From assembly GCF_000495835.1 (NCBI RefSeq), contig NZ_AWGC01000012.1, positions 124,001-188,000 on the forward strand: a DNA stretch of 64,000 nucleotides. The letters are read 5' to 3'. Both the position numbers and the translations under genes were made by a program. Source of the stretch: Asticcacaulis sp. AC402. Its GTDB lineage: Bacteria > Pseudomonadota > Alphaproteobacteria > Caulobacterales > Caulobacteraceae. Below, one piece after another: positions 8,072 to 15,977 of the stretch. Below the pieces are notes generated by a model that searched no databases, was not told the origin of the DNA, and saw only the letters and a program-made list of their open reading frames with translations. Positions within the stretch are counted from its first letter, which is position 1. Each line of letters opens with the position of its first letter.

Positions 8072-8980
8072 ATGAACAAGCTTTTGATCCTGGCCGCGGC
8101 AGGCCTTTTCTCCGCAACGGGGCTTTTCGCCGCATCTGGCGCCATGGCGCAGACCGCGCAGCCGAATGCAGCCTATACCTACGACAAGTCGCCGTGGTGG
8201 ATGAAGGAAAGCGTCATCACGCAGACCGGCTTTGTCTTTGCCGAGGTGCCGGCCAACCGCGCCACCTTCTCGGCCAACTTCCTAAGCGTCGATGACACGG
8301 TCGAAAAGGCCCAGGCCAGGTCGGTCGATAAAACCCGCGCCCTGCAAGAAGTTCTGGCCCGTCTGGGCAAGGATGACGTGCGGGTTACGACCAGCTTCGC
8401 CATGCGAACCCTGTACGAACAGTACCGCGACAAGGATGGCAATCGCATCGAGAACCAGCGCGCCGACAAGATCAACGGCTATGAGGTCTCGGTCCAGATC
8501 TCGGTCGAGGTGCGCGACATCGCCCTGCTGGAAAAGGCCTATGCCCTGGTGCTCGCGGCATCGCCGACCTCGACCAATACCATTTATTTCAGCCTCCAGC
8601 CGACCAACGAGCTGAACACCTGGATGTATAACGAAGCCGTCAAGGACGCGCGCAAGCGGGCCGGCGACGCCGTTACCGCCGCCGGCGGGACCCTGGGCAA
8701 GGTGCGGGTGATCGACCCGACTGGCCGGGCGTGCGAAACCGACATCCTGGCCCGCGGTGGCGACGGCAGCAGCGATGACACCGAAGCGACCGAGGTGATG
8801 GCGCGTGGCTACTTAGCCGAAGCGGTGGCGCCGCCACCTCCGCCGCCAGCCCCGGCGATGGCGCCGGCACCGGGAACGGCGGACTACCTTGAGGCCCAGG
8901 CCCTTAAAAATCCCTTCATCCAGACTCCGCCGCTGCGCCGGATCGATGCCCGCGCCTGTGTCGTCTACGCGGTGAACTAA
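8072..8980 (+). CDS. SIMPL-domain (DUF541) exported protein, copy 1
   Basis: A 302-residue protein with a Sec signal peptide (residues 1-28, ending SGAMAQ). The mature part is a SIMPL/DUF541 domain: VITQTGFVFAEVPANRATFS, LYEQYRDKDGNRIENQ, GYEVSVQISVEVRD, then NEAVKDARKRAGDAVTAAGG. SIMPL proteins are periplasmic or outer-membrane proteins linked to oxidative-stress tolerance and pore-like oligomers in some bacteria. A Pro/Ala-rich linker (about residues 252-270) precedes the conserved tail ALKNPFIQTPPLRRID. Good GGAGG ribosome-binding site. Two bases separate it from its paralogue. Confidence 0.85.
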   Translation: MNKLLILAAAGLFSATGLFAASGAMAQTAQPNAAYTYDKSPWWMKESVITQTGFVFAEVPANRATFSANFLSVDDTVEKAQARSVDKTRALQEVLARLGKDDVRVTTSFAMRTLYEQYRDKDGNRIENQRADKINGYEVSVQISVEVRDIALLEKAYALVLAASPTSTNTIYFSLQPTNELNTWMYNEAVKDARKRAGDAVTAAGGTLGKVRVIDPTGRACETDILARGGDGSSDDTEATEVMARGYLAEAVAPPPPPPAPAMAPAPGTADYLEAQALKNPFIQTPPLRRIDARACVVYAVN

Positions 8981-8982
8981 CC

Positions 8983-9873
8983 ATGAAGCCGCTTCTCAGC
9001 CTGATAGCGGCGCTGGCGCTGGCGGCCACATCGGCCGCCGCCCAGACCGCGCCACCGGCCAGCTACGACCGTGCTCCGTGGTGGATGAAGGACCGCGTCA
9101 TCACCCAGACCGGCTTCGCCTATACCGAGGTTCCGGCCAATCGCGCCGCCTTTTCGGCCACCTTCCTGAGCCATGCCAAGACCGTCGAGGCCGCCCAGGC
9201 CCAGGCCATCGAGCGCACGCGCGGCCTGCAGAAATCCCTGCTCGGCCTGGGTAAAGACAAGGTCGTGGTCAGCACCGACTTTACCATGCGCTCCCTGTAC
9301 GAACAGTACCGCGACAAGGACGGCAACCGCATCGACAATGTCCGCGGCGACAAGATCACCGGCTACGAAGTGTCGGTGACCATCGGCGTCGAGATCCGCG
9401 ATGTCAGCCAGCTTCAGGCCGCCTACGGCCGGGTCGTGGCGGCGACGCCGACCTCGGCCAGTGAGGTCAGCTTTTCACTTCAGCCCGACAACGCGATGAT
9501 CGCCTCGCTGGATAGGGAATCGATCAAGGATGCCCGCGTCCGTGCCCAGGGCGCGGCTGCCGCCTCCGGCGCAACGCTGGGCAAGATCCTGACCGTCGAT
9601 CCCACAGGCCGGGCGTGCCGGGCCAATATCCTCGCGCCGGTACCAACGGAAAATTACGAAGGAGGGTATAGGGACTACGCCATCGCCTCCGAAGACAGTG
9701 GGTCGTTTCCGGACGCCAGTTTCGGCGTCGCGATGCAAAGGGCGCCCGGCGTCCAGATCCATCGTTTCTCGGCCGAACAAATCGAAGCCACGGCCCTGAA
9801 AAATCCGTTCCTTCAGACGCCGCCGATGATCGCCAAGGTAGCCACGGCCTGCGTCGTCTACGCCCTCAACTGA
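8983..9873 (+). CDS. SIMPL-domain (DUF541) exported protein, copy 2
   Basis: A 296-residue paralogue of the preceding gene, with signal peptide (ends TSAAAQ) and nearly the same blocks (PWWMKDRVITQTGFAYTEVP, LYEQYRDKDGNRID, ALKNPFLQTPP, CVVYALN). It lacks the Pro/Ala linker and instead has an acidic/aromatic segment near residues 225-245. Tandem duplication is evident. The two products may form a hetero-oligomer in the envelope, but that is inference. An intrinsic terminator follows. Confidence 0.85.
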   Translation: MKPLLSLIAALALAATSAAAQTAPPASYDRAPWWMKDRVITQTGFAYTEVPANRAAFSATFLSHAKTVEAAQAQAIERTRGLQKSLLGLGKDKVVVSTDFTMRSLYEQYRDKDGNRIDNVRGDKITGYEVSVTIGVEIRDVSQLQAAYGRVVAATPTSASEVSFSLQPDNAMIASLDRESIKDARVRAQGAAAASGATLGKILTVDPTGRACRANILAPVPTENYEGGYRDYAIASEDSGSFPDASFGVAMQRAPGVQIHRFSAEQIEATALKNPFLQTPPMIAKVATACVVYALN

Positions 9874-9907
9874 CGGCTTGATCCCGCCATAGTGCGATGC
9901 AATATGA

Positions 9908-9937
9908 AGCCCGGCGCATGTCCTGCGCCGGGCTTTT
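9908..9937 (+). terminator. Intrinsic terminator after the SIMPL genes
   Basis: An 11-bp stem AGCCCGGCGCA / TGCGCCGGGCT with a 5-nt loop runs into TTTTCTT. It lies inside the longest open frame of the patatin gene, which is one reason to place that gene's start downstream at 9954. Confidence 0.9.
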
Positions 9938-9953
9938 CTTGTCAGGTGATCCC

Positions 9954-11144
9954 ATGTCGTTGGAGCAGGATGACGTTGCCATGCCGAAACTGACCCTGCC
10001 CTACGATCAGACGGTTCTGGTCCTGCAGGGCGGTGGTGCGCTCGGCTCCTATCAGGGCGGGGCCTATGAGGTCCTGCACAGCCATGGCGTTGAGCCGGAC
10101 TGGATCGCCGGTATATCCATCGGCGCCATCAATGCCGCCATCATCGCCGGCAACGCGCCGCAAGACCGCATCGGCCATCTGCGCGAATTCTGGAACGAGA
10201 TGAGCACGGACATACCAGGTGGACGTTTGGCGGGCGACCTGTCCAGTCAGTCCTTGCGCCAATTCAGCGGATTTCTGAGCCTTGCCGCCGGGGTCAAGGC
10301 CATGTTCCGGCCCTGGTTCATGCTGCCCTGGTTCAACCGGCCCGGCACGCCTGAAGCGACCAGTTTCTACGACACAAGGCCATTGCGTGAGACCCTGCTG
10401 CGTCACGTTGATTTCGACCGCATCAATGCAGGCAGGTTGCGGCTCAGCCTGGGGGCGGTGAATGTCCGCACCGGCAATTTCGCTTACTTTGACAACCGCG
10501 ACCCTGGTCACAAGATCAAACCTGAGCACATCATGGCCTCGGCCGCCCTGCCCCCGGGATTCCCGGCGGTCGAGATCGACGGCGAAGCCTACTGGGACGG
10601 TGGTCTGGTATCGAACACGCCCTTGTCCTATGTCCTGGATTCCGGCGTAGCGAAGGCTACCCTGGTGTTTCAGATCGACCTGTTCAGCGCCGTTGGCCCC
10701 TTACCGCAAACCATGGATGAGGTCCAGGAGCGGGTGAAGGACATCACCTATTCGTCACGCACACGGATGAATACCGACGCTTTCCTGGAAAAGTACCGCC
10801 TGCGCCATGCCATTCGCGCCCTGGCTGAGCATGTGTCGGACGCCGATCGCAAGCGCCTGTGCGAGCATAAATTGCCGGCCGATTTCTTTAGTGACACCAA
10901 CGTTTCGCTGACTGAGGGCGCCAACGGCCGTGTCAGTCTGGTACACATAATCAACCGCTCCAACCGCCATGAGATCCAATCGAAGGATTTCGACTTCTGG
11001 CGCGAGTCGGTGCGCGAGCACTGGCGCGATGGCATGGCCGATGCGCGTGAAGCCATGCAAGCCAAGGCGTGGCGGGGTTTTGCTGATCCCGACTCCGGTC
11101 TGGCCGTCTATGACTATATCCGTCCCGATCCGTCACGTCCCTGA
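9954..11144 (+). CDS. Patatin-like phospholipase with DUF3734 C-terminal domain
   Basis: A 396-residue Ser-Asp hydrolase. LVLQGGGALGSYQGGAYEVL is the oxyanion-hole glycine motif, GISIGAINAA holds the GxSxG nucleophile, and EAYWDGGLVSNTPL supplies the Asp of the dyad as DGG. The C-terminal about 110 residues (YSSRTRMNTDAFL to VHIINRSNRHEIQSKDFDFW) form the DUF3734 extension found in alphaproteobacterial patatins. Such proteins hydrolyse acyl esters of phospholipids or polyhydroxybutyrate; the substrate is unknown. There is no signal peptide, so it is probably cytoplasmic. AGGTGA five bases before ATG supports this start. Confidence 0.92.
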   Translation: MSLEQDDVAMPKLTLPYDQTVLVLQGGGALGSYQGGAYEVLHSHGVEPDWIAGISIGAINAAIIAGNAPQDRIGHLREFWNEMSTDIPGGRLAGDLSSQSLRQFSGFLSLAAGVKAMFRPWFMLPWFNRPGTPEATSFYDTRPLRETLLRHVDFDRINAGRLRLSLGAVNVRTGNFAYFDNRDPGHKIKPEHIMASAALPPGFPAVEIDGEAYWDGGLVSNTPLSYVLDSGVAKATLVFQIDLFSAVGPLPQTMDEVQERVKDITYSSRTRMNTDAFLEKYRLRHAIRALAEHVSDADRKRLCEHKLPADFFSDTNVSLTEGANGRVSLVHIINRSNRHEIQSKDFDFWRESVREHWRDGMADAREAMQAKAWRGFADPDSGLAVYDYIRPDPSRP

Positions 11145-11297
11145 GGACAAGAGCTTGGCCTAGGATTTGCCAGAAAGAGGGGGTAAAGTGTTCGGAAGAT
11201 TATCGGAATCGGCTGCAACGGCGATGTTAGTACGTAACGCCGTCCTTACCGTAAACTGAAGCCGAGAATCGCCCGCATTCAAAGGAACGCCGTCAGG

Positions 11298-12077
11298 ATG
11301 AAGCGCCATAGAGTTGCCGCACTGATCGGGGGACTGGCCCTGCTATGTGGCGTGCCGGCGCTGGCCCAAACCTCGGCTCCGGCGCCCGATCTCAGCTTCG
11401 CCCAGGCTCAGCAGGCCGCCAAGAGCGGCGACGCGCTGGCTCAGTACCGTCTCGGGGTCATGTACGATTCCGGCGACGGCGTGCCCGCCGATCCGCACAA
11501 GGCCTTCGACTGGTTCCAGCGCGCCGCCATGCAGGGACTTGCTGAGGCTCAGTACAATGTCGCCGTCATGTACGACGAGGGCCAGGGGGTGCAGCAGAGC
11601 TACGTCCTGGCCGCCAACTGGTACAATGCTGCGGCAGAACAGGGCGTCGTCGAGGCACAGTACAATCTTGGCATGATGTATTCACAGGGGCAGGGGCAGC
11701 CTCAGGATGACGCCACGGCGGCCTACTGGCTGTATAAGGCGGCCAACCAGAACTATGCGCCGGCGCAATACAATATCGGCCTGGCCTATCTCAACGGCGC
11801 TGGGGTGTCGCCTGATCCGCTGACGGCGTGCCACTGGTTCCTTACGGCGGCCAGACAGGGCGACGGCGACGCCCAGATGGAAGTCGCCAAATGCTATGAG
11901 AATGGCCGTGGCGGATCGCGTGACGCGGTCAAGGCCTATGCCTGGGCGCTGGTGGCGGCGCAAGCCGGTCAGGAGGGCGCGGCCGCCTATCTCGATCGTC
12001 TTGGCGCGGGCGTGAACGACAGCCAGAAGACTGTCGCGATCAGTATGGCCAGCGGTTTGGTTAACCCGGCGTCCTGA
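11298..12077 (+). CDS. Secreted Sel1-repeat protein
   Basis: A 259-residue protein with a signal peptide (about 1-24, ending PALAQ) and about five to six consecutive Sel1 repeats of 36 residues, such as AQYRLGVMYDSGDGVPADPH, AQYNVAVMYDEGQGVQQSY and AQYNLGMMYSQGQGQPQDD. Sel1 solenoids bind partner proteins; here in the periplasm. It is a paralogue of the next gene and probably arose by duplication. Confidence 0.85.
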   Translation: MKRHRVAALIGGLALLCGVPALAQTSAPAPDLSFAQAQQAAKSGDALAQYRLGVMYDSGDGVPADPHKAFDWFQRAAMQGLAEAQYNVAVMYDEGQGVQQSYVLAANWYNAAAEQGVVEAQYNLGMMYSQGQGQPQDDATAAYWLYKAANQNYAPAQYNIGLAYLNGAGVSPDPLTACHWFLTAARQGDGDAQMEVAKCYENGRGGSRDAVKAYAWALVAAQAGQEGAAAYLDRLGAGVNDSQKTVAISMASGLVNPAS

Positions 12078-12211
12078 AGGGACGTCGCAGCCTGTATTCG
12101 CTACTGTGGCATTCCTGTTGCGATTGCGAAAGAAACTACCCGTACAACCCTACAGCCACTGGCAGAAATTGACCGCCATCGTCATATCCTCGTCTGAGCT
12201 TCGGGAGCAGG

Positions 12212-13123
12212 GTGATGCAGCGGGTGCTGGCGAGTATAGTTTTGGCCGTGAGTTTAGCGGCAGGCGCGACTGCGGCGCAGCCGGTGACCGGCCGTGACGA
12301 CACCGTGCGTGCCGCCGAAACTTTGGACATCGGCGTTCTGACGGCAAAGGCCCAAGCCGGTGACGCCGAGGCGCAACTTCGCCTGGCCGATGATTACTTT
12401 TCAGGCAACGGCGTCGACCAGAACTATGGCATGGCCCTGCTCTGGTACGAAAAAGCCGCCTTGCAAGGCAATGTCGTCGCCCAGACGGAACTGGGCGTGC
12501 TCTATTGCAAGGGGTTGGGCGTCGCGCTCGACTACGATAAGGCGCTGTACTGGACGCGTATGGCCGCAGACCAGAACTATGCCGATGCCCTGTATAATCT
12601 CGGCGTCGCCTATGACTACGGCCTGGGTGTTCCGCGCGACATCCCCACGGCCTTCGCCTGGTACCTGAAGGCGGCGGATCGTGGTAACGACATTGCCCAG
12701 TTCAATGCGGGCAGCATGTACGAGAATGGCGAAGGCGCGGCGCAGGACTACGCACAGGCTTTGGCGTGGTATGCCAGGTCAGCAGATCAAGGCTATGCCC
12801 CGGCACAGTACAATCTCGGCATTCTGTATCTGGACGGCAAGGGGGTGACAGTCGACACGGCGCGGGGCCTGACCCTGGTCGAACTGGCGGCGAAGCAGGG
12901 CTTTGCCCTGGCCCAGGACCGGATGGCTGGCGCCTACTATGCCGGGTCAGGCGTGCCTGTTGACAAGGTCCGCGCCTATGCCTGGGCGCTGCTGGCAGCC
13001 TACGGCGGCGACCGCAACGCCGAGACCTTACTCAACCAGATGGATGTCAGCCAGGACCTGAGCGAAGCGCAATATGTCGAGGCTTCGAAACTGGCCGAAA
13101 GCCTGTTGCCGCCGGCAGTGTGA
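12212..13123 (+). CDS. Secreted Sel1-repeat protein, paralogue
   Basis: A 303-residue protein with a signal peptide (about 1-22, ending ATAAQ) and six to seven Sel1 repeats (AQLRLADDYFSGNGVDQNYG, AQTELGVLYCKGLGVALDY, ALYNLGVAYDYGLGVPRDI and others). It ends with the same AYAWALLAAYGGD cap as the previous gene (AYAWALVAAQAGQ). The start ATG has GGAGCAGG upstream. Function is inferred to be protein-protein scaffolding in the envelope. Confidence 0.85.
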   Translation: MMQRVLASIVLAVSLAAGATAAQPVTGRDDTVRAAETLDIGVLTAKAQAGDAEAQLRLADDYFSGNGVDQNYGMALLWYEKAALQGNVVAQTELGVLYCKGLGVALDYDKALYWTRMAADQNYADALYNLGVAYDYGLGVPRDIPTAFAWYLKAADRGNDIAQFNAGSMYENGEGAAQDYAQALAWYARSADQGYAPAQYNLGILYLDGKGVTVDTARGLTLVELAAKQGFALAQDRMAGAYYAGSGVPVDKVRAYAWALLAAYGGDRNAETLLNQMDVSQDLSEAQYVEASKLAESLLPPAV

Positions 13124-13202
13124 TGATTTTCGGTGAAAAAACGTCTGGCGGCGCTTGCCAAGCCGTATAGCCGTGGCTATACACCGCTCCTCCATCGGAA
13201 AT

Positions 13203-13277
13203 GGGCGCTTAGCTCAGCGGGAGAGCACTACCTTGACATGGTAGGGGTCACAGGTTCAATCCCTGTAGCGCCCACCA
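13203..13277 (+). tRNA. tRNA-Val (GAC anticodon)
   Basis: A 75-nt cloverleaf with encoded CCA. The acceptor stem GGGCGCT pairs with AGCGCCC; the D arm is GCTC/GAGC; the anticodon stem CTACC/GGTAG closes the loop TTGACAT with anticodon GAC; the T arm is ACAGG-TTCAATC-CCTGT. A terminator follows 14 bp later. Confidence 0.97.
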
Positions 13278-13290
13278 TTTCCGAACAAAA

Positions 13291-13322
13291 AAGCGCCGGA
13301 CCTTAGGGATCCGGCGCTTTTT
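13291..13322 (+). terminator. Intrinsic terminator of the tRNA gene
   Basis: A 10-bp stem AAGCGCCGGA / TCCGGCGCTT with a 9-nt loop followed by TTTTTGTTTT. Confidence 0.9.
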
Positions 13323-13339
13323 GTTTTCGGTTTGCGGGA

Positions 13340-13569
13340 TTAAGCGGCGATCAGGCGCTCGCCCTCGGTCACGATTTCGCGCAGACAGCGCTCAAGCAGC
13401 GAAGCGGTAGCGTACCGGAAAAAGCATCTGCGTGCCGTCGTGTTCTGACAGGTTCAAGCCGCGATGAGGCGCTCGACCTCGGTCACGATTTCGCGCAGAC
13501 AGCGCTCAAGCAGCGAAGCGGTAGCGTACCGGAAAAAGCATCTGCGCGCCGTTGTGTTCTGACAGGTTC
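13340..13569 (-). repeat. Two extra tandem copies of the cpdR 3' end (114-bp units)
   Basis: The last 44 bp of cpdR (13570-13613, with stop) recur at 13456-13499 and 13342-13385, each preceded on the minus strand by the same 70-bp spacer, giving an exact 114-bp (38-codon) period. Read in the cpdR frame past its TGA, each unit encodes a spacer peptide followed by LREIVTEVERLIAA (one copy EGERLIAA) and a stop (TGA, TAA). The differences between copies are almost all at third codon positions. No in-frame ATG precedes either copy, so translation is not obvious. Confidence 0.9.
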
Positions 13570-13924
13570 AAGCGGCAATAAGGCGCTCGACCTCGGTCAC
13601 GATTTCGCGCAGATGAACCGGCTTTTCCAACACCTTGGCATTGGGCGATGCCTTTTGAGCGTTCAGCGCCACAGCGGCGAAGCCGGTGATGAACATGATC
13701 TTGAGGTCGGGCTGGACGAGAGCCGCCCTCTTGGCGACCTCGATGCCGTCAGCGCCCGGCATGACGATGTCGGTCAGCAGCAGGTCATAGGGTCCATGGT
13801 CCAGGGCTTCGATGGCGCTATCGCCATCGGCACAGGCCGTTACATCGTAGCCCGCCCTTTGCAAAGCACGTGACAGAAAGCTGCGGACGGAATCTTCGTC
13901 TTCGGCGAGCAGTATCTTTTTCAT
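13568..13924 (-). CDS. cpdR: CpdR, single-domain response regulator controlling ClpXP proteolysis
   Basis: A 118-residue stand-alone receiver. AEDED forms the acidic pocket, Asp52 in LLTDIVMPG is the phospho-acceptor, FITGF holds the conserved Thr and LEKPVH the Lys. MFITGFAAVALNAQ and the HLREIV tail are diagnostic of CpdR. In Caulobacter, unphosphorylated CpdR primes ClpXP to degrade PdeA, McpA and indirectly CtrA, and the CckA-ChpT relay phosphorylates it. The gene ends in Ala-Ala. It diverges from the N-formylglutamate amidohydrolase gene, as I recall in Caulobacter too. Its 3' end is tandemly repeated downstream. Confidence 0.92.
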   Translation of the reverse strand: MKKILLAEDEDSVRSFLSRALQRAGYDVTACADGDSAIEALDHGPYDLLLTDIVMPGADGIEVAKRAALVQPDLKIMFITGFAAVALNAQKASPNAKVLEKPVHLREIVTEVERLIAA

Positions 13925-14077
13925 GTGACCTCTATGCGTCCCCAGTACCTGAACTGAACCTGAAACCTGACCCTTGGCCGAAGGCTACACCGGCACGGAA
14001 CAGAATTCATCAAGATTGGCGGGGTTAAGTAAATTTGGGATGAAGACGTGACAGGAATGTCCTACTAGACGCTTAAT

Positions 14078-14953
14078 ATGGATGAAACCGTCCCCACACC
14101 CTGGCACCTTCTGCACACCCCTGACATTGCTATGGATGTGGTGCGCCCGCACACGCCGCGAACCGCCGTCGTCTACAGCCTGCCGCACAGCGGACGCTAT
14201 TACCCCGACAGTTTCGTGGCCGAGGCGCGCCAGAAGGGAAGCGCCCTGCGCTCCAGCGAGGATGCCTTCGTCGACGATATGGTCGGCTGCACACCGGATC
14301 TGGGCGTCTACGGCCTGTCCTGTCGCTACGCCCGCGCCTTCTGCGACGTCAACCGGTCACCGCTGGAGCTGGACGCGCGGCTGATCCGCGGTGAATTGCC
14401 CAAGGCTGCTCTGGCACTCAGTGCCCGCGTCAAGGCCGGGTTCGGCGTCATCGCCCGCCGGCTCAGCGCCGACCAGGAAATCTATCGCGCGTCACTCGAC
14501 ATGGCGGAGGTCAACCGGCGGCTCGATATGATCCACCGGCCCTATCATGAAATGTTGCAAGGTTTGTTGACCGAGGCCGGGCAATTGGGGCGCCCGGTTG
14601 TGCTGGTCGATTGGCACTCCATGCCCAGTTCTGCGCTAAGCGCGATCGCCGGCCCCAAGCCCGACATTGTGCTGGGCAACCGCCACGGCGACGCCTGCGG
14701 CGATTGGCTGGTGCGCAAGGTCCGCGGTGTGCTGGAAGCGGGCGGTTTGCGCGTCGGACTGAACAAGCCGTTCGCCGGCGGTTACATCGTCGAGAGCTAC
14801 GGCCAGCCTCAGGCAGGGATTGAAGCTTTGCAAATCGAAATCAATCGGACGATTTATATGAACGAGGCGACCCTGGAACCGCATGGCGGGCTGGAGCGGC
14901 TGCGTGCGGTGTTTCGCCATTTGACGCGCACCTTGGTGGCGCAAAACCCTTAA
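14078..14953 (+). CDS. N-formylglutamate amidohydrolase family protein
   Basis: A 291-residue metal-dependent hydrolase. VVYSLPHSGRYYPDSF contains the zinc-binding HSGxxYP motif of the family, DMVGC and YARAFCDVNRSPLELD are the next blocks, VLVDWHSMPS provides a further ligand, and LGNRHGDACGDWL and PFAGGYIVESYGQP follow. The family cleaves N-formyl-L-glutamate, the last step of one histidine-degradation route, but no hut genes are nearby, so the true substrate may differ. Its 3' end overlaps the convergent Sel1 gene by 4 bp. Confidence 0.9.
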   Translation: MDETVPTPWHLLHTPDIAMDVVRPHTPRTAVVYSLPHSGRYYPDSFVAEARQKGSALRSSEDAFVDDMVGCTPDLGVYGLSCRYARAFCDVNRSPLELDARLIRGELPKAALALSARVKAGFGVIARRLSADQEIYRASLDMAEVNRRLDMIHRPYHEMLQGLLTEAGQLGRPVVLVDWHSMPSSALSAIAGPKPDIVLGNRHGDACGDWLVRKVRGVLEAGGLRVGLNKPFAGGYIVESYGQPQAGIEALQIEINRTIYMNEATLEPHGGLERLRAVFRHLTRTLVAQNP

Positions 14954-15864
14954 CTTCCCGCCGGTTTGGGTACCTTGCGCGGATTGGCGGCCTTCCAGGC
15001 ATCGGCGCGTTTTTTGCCCTCGGCCATTTCCGCCGGCGACAGCCTGGGCTCAAGATAGGCCATGGCACTGCGCGTCTTCTGCGATTTGGACTCGTCGGCA
15101 ATCAGCAGCCACTTATAGGCTTCCGCCTTGTCGGCCTTGGTCGAACGACCGGTCAGGAACATGAAACTGTAAAGTAGCTGCGCCTCGACCTCGCCACCTT
15201 CGGCGCCCCTGGCGAAATAGCCGAAGGCCCGCTCCTGATCCTTTTTGACGTTGCGCGCCTGGTAATACATATCGCCCAGGACGTACCACGCCCGCACCTG
15301 GCCCGTTTCGCCGGCCCTGGTCAGCCACGTCACACCCTCATCGACACGTTTCGTCGTCACCAGCATCCGGCCAAGATGAAGCTTCGCCTCGTCGTCGCCT
15401 GCCCTGGCCGCGGTTTCGAACAGGGGCAGGGCCTTGTCTGGGGCAGGCTCGTTGCGCCCGCGACCGATGGCATAGGCAATACCCAGCTTGCGCATCGCTT
15501 CGATATTGCCGGCCTTGGCCGCCTTGTCGTACCAGGCTACCGCCGCATCGCCGTCAGCCTCGCTGGAGCCGGCATTGCGAATATCGCCGAGCTTCAGCAT
15601 GGCGGGGACATGGCCGCCTCCGGCCGCCTTTTCCAGCCATTCCGTCGCCTGGCGATCGGCGCCGATGACGCCATGCTGGTTCAGCAGGCTGATGGCTTTG
15701 CGATACTGGGCTTCGGGGTCGCCGGTCTGGGCCTTGAGGCCTTCCACGAGGCTGTTTTGGCCTGTCTTCCAGTCCTGGGTGATTGCGACGGTCGCACCGG
15801 CCACCACCACGAGCGCGATGATAACGGCAAACCCCAGACCGGCGCTCTGTTTGCTTTTGGCCAT
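14950..15864 (-). CDS. Membrane-anchored Sel1-repeat protein
   Basis: A 304-residue protein with an N-terminal signal anchor (GLGFAVIIALVVVAGATVAI, about 9-28) and six Sel1-type repeats (YRKAISLLNQHGVIGADRQA, AMLKLGDIRNAGSSEADGD, WYVLGDMYYQARNVKKDQER). A basic, Pro-rich tail (RKVPKPAG) ends the protein. It is likely a periplasmic solenoid tethered to the inner membrane. Stand-alone gene, convergent with the N-formylglutamate amidohydrolase. Confidence 0.82.
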   Translation of the reverse strand: MAKSKQSAGLGFAVIIALVVVAGATVAITQDWKTGQNSLVEGLKAQTGDPEAQYRKAISLLNQHGVIGADRQATEWLEKAAGGGHVPAMLKLGDIRNAGSSEADGDAAVAWYDKAAKAGNIEAMRKLGIAYAIGRGRNEPAPDKALPLFETAARAGDDEAKLHLGRMLVTTKRVDEGVTWLTRAGETGQVRAWYVLGDMYYQARNVKKDQERAFGYFARGAEGGEVEAQLLYSFMFLTGRSTKADKAEAYKWLLIADESKSQKTRSAMAYLEPRLSPAEMAEGKKRADAWKAANPRKVPKPAGS

Positions 15865-15977
15865 GAAGCCCTCCCCTGCTGGTAATATTCATAGCCCAAC
15901 TGGCCCGCAGCGCAATCCGATAAGTGGCCACGACGTTTCTCAGGCAATGCGCGACCAAACCAAACCCTGCAACGCGA

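Noticed and set aside
9897-9953. Longer N-terminus for the patatin-like protein
   Set aside because: The extension lies across the intrinsic terminator at 9908-9937, and a better ribosome-binding site precedes the ATG at 9954.
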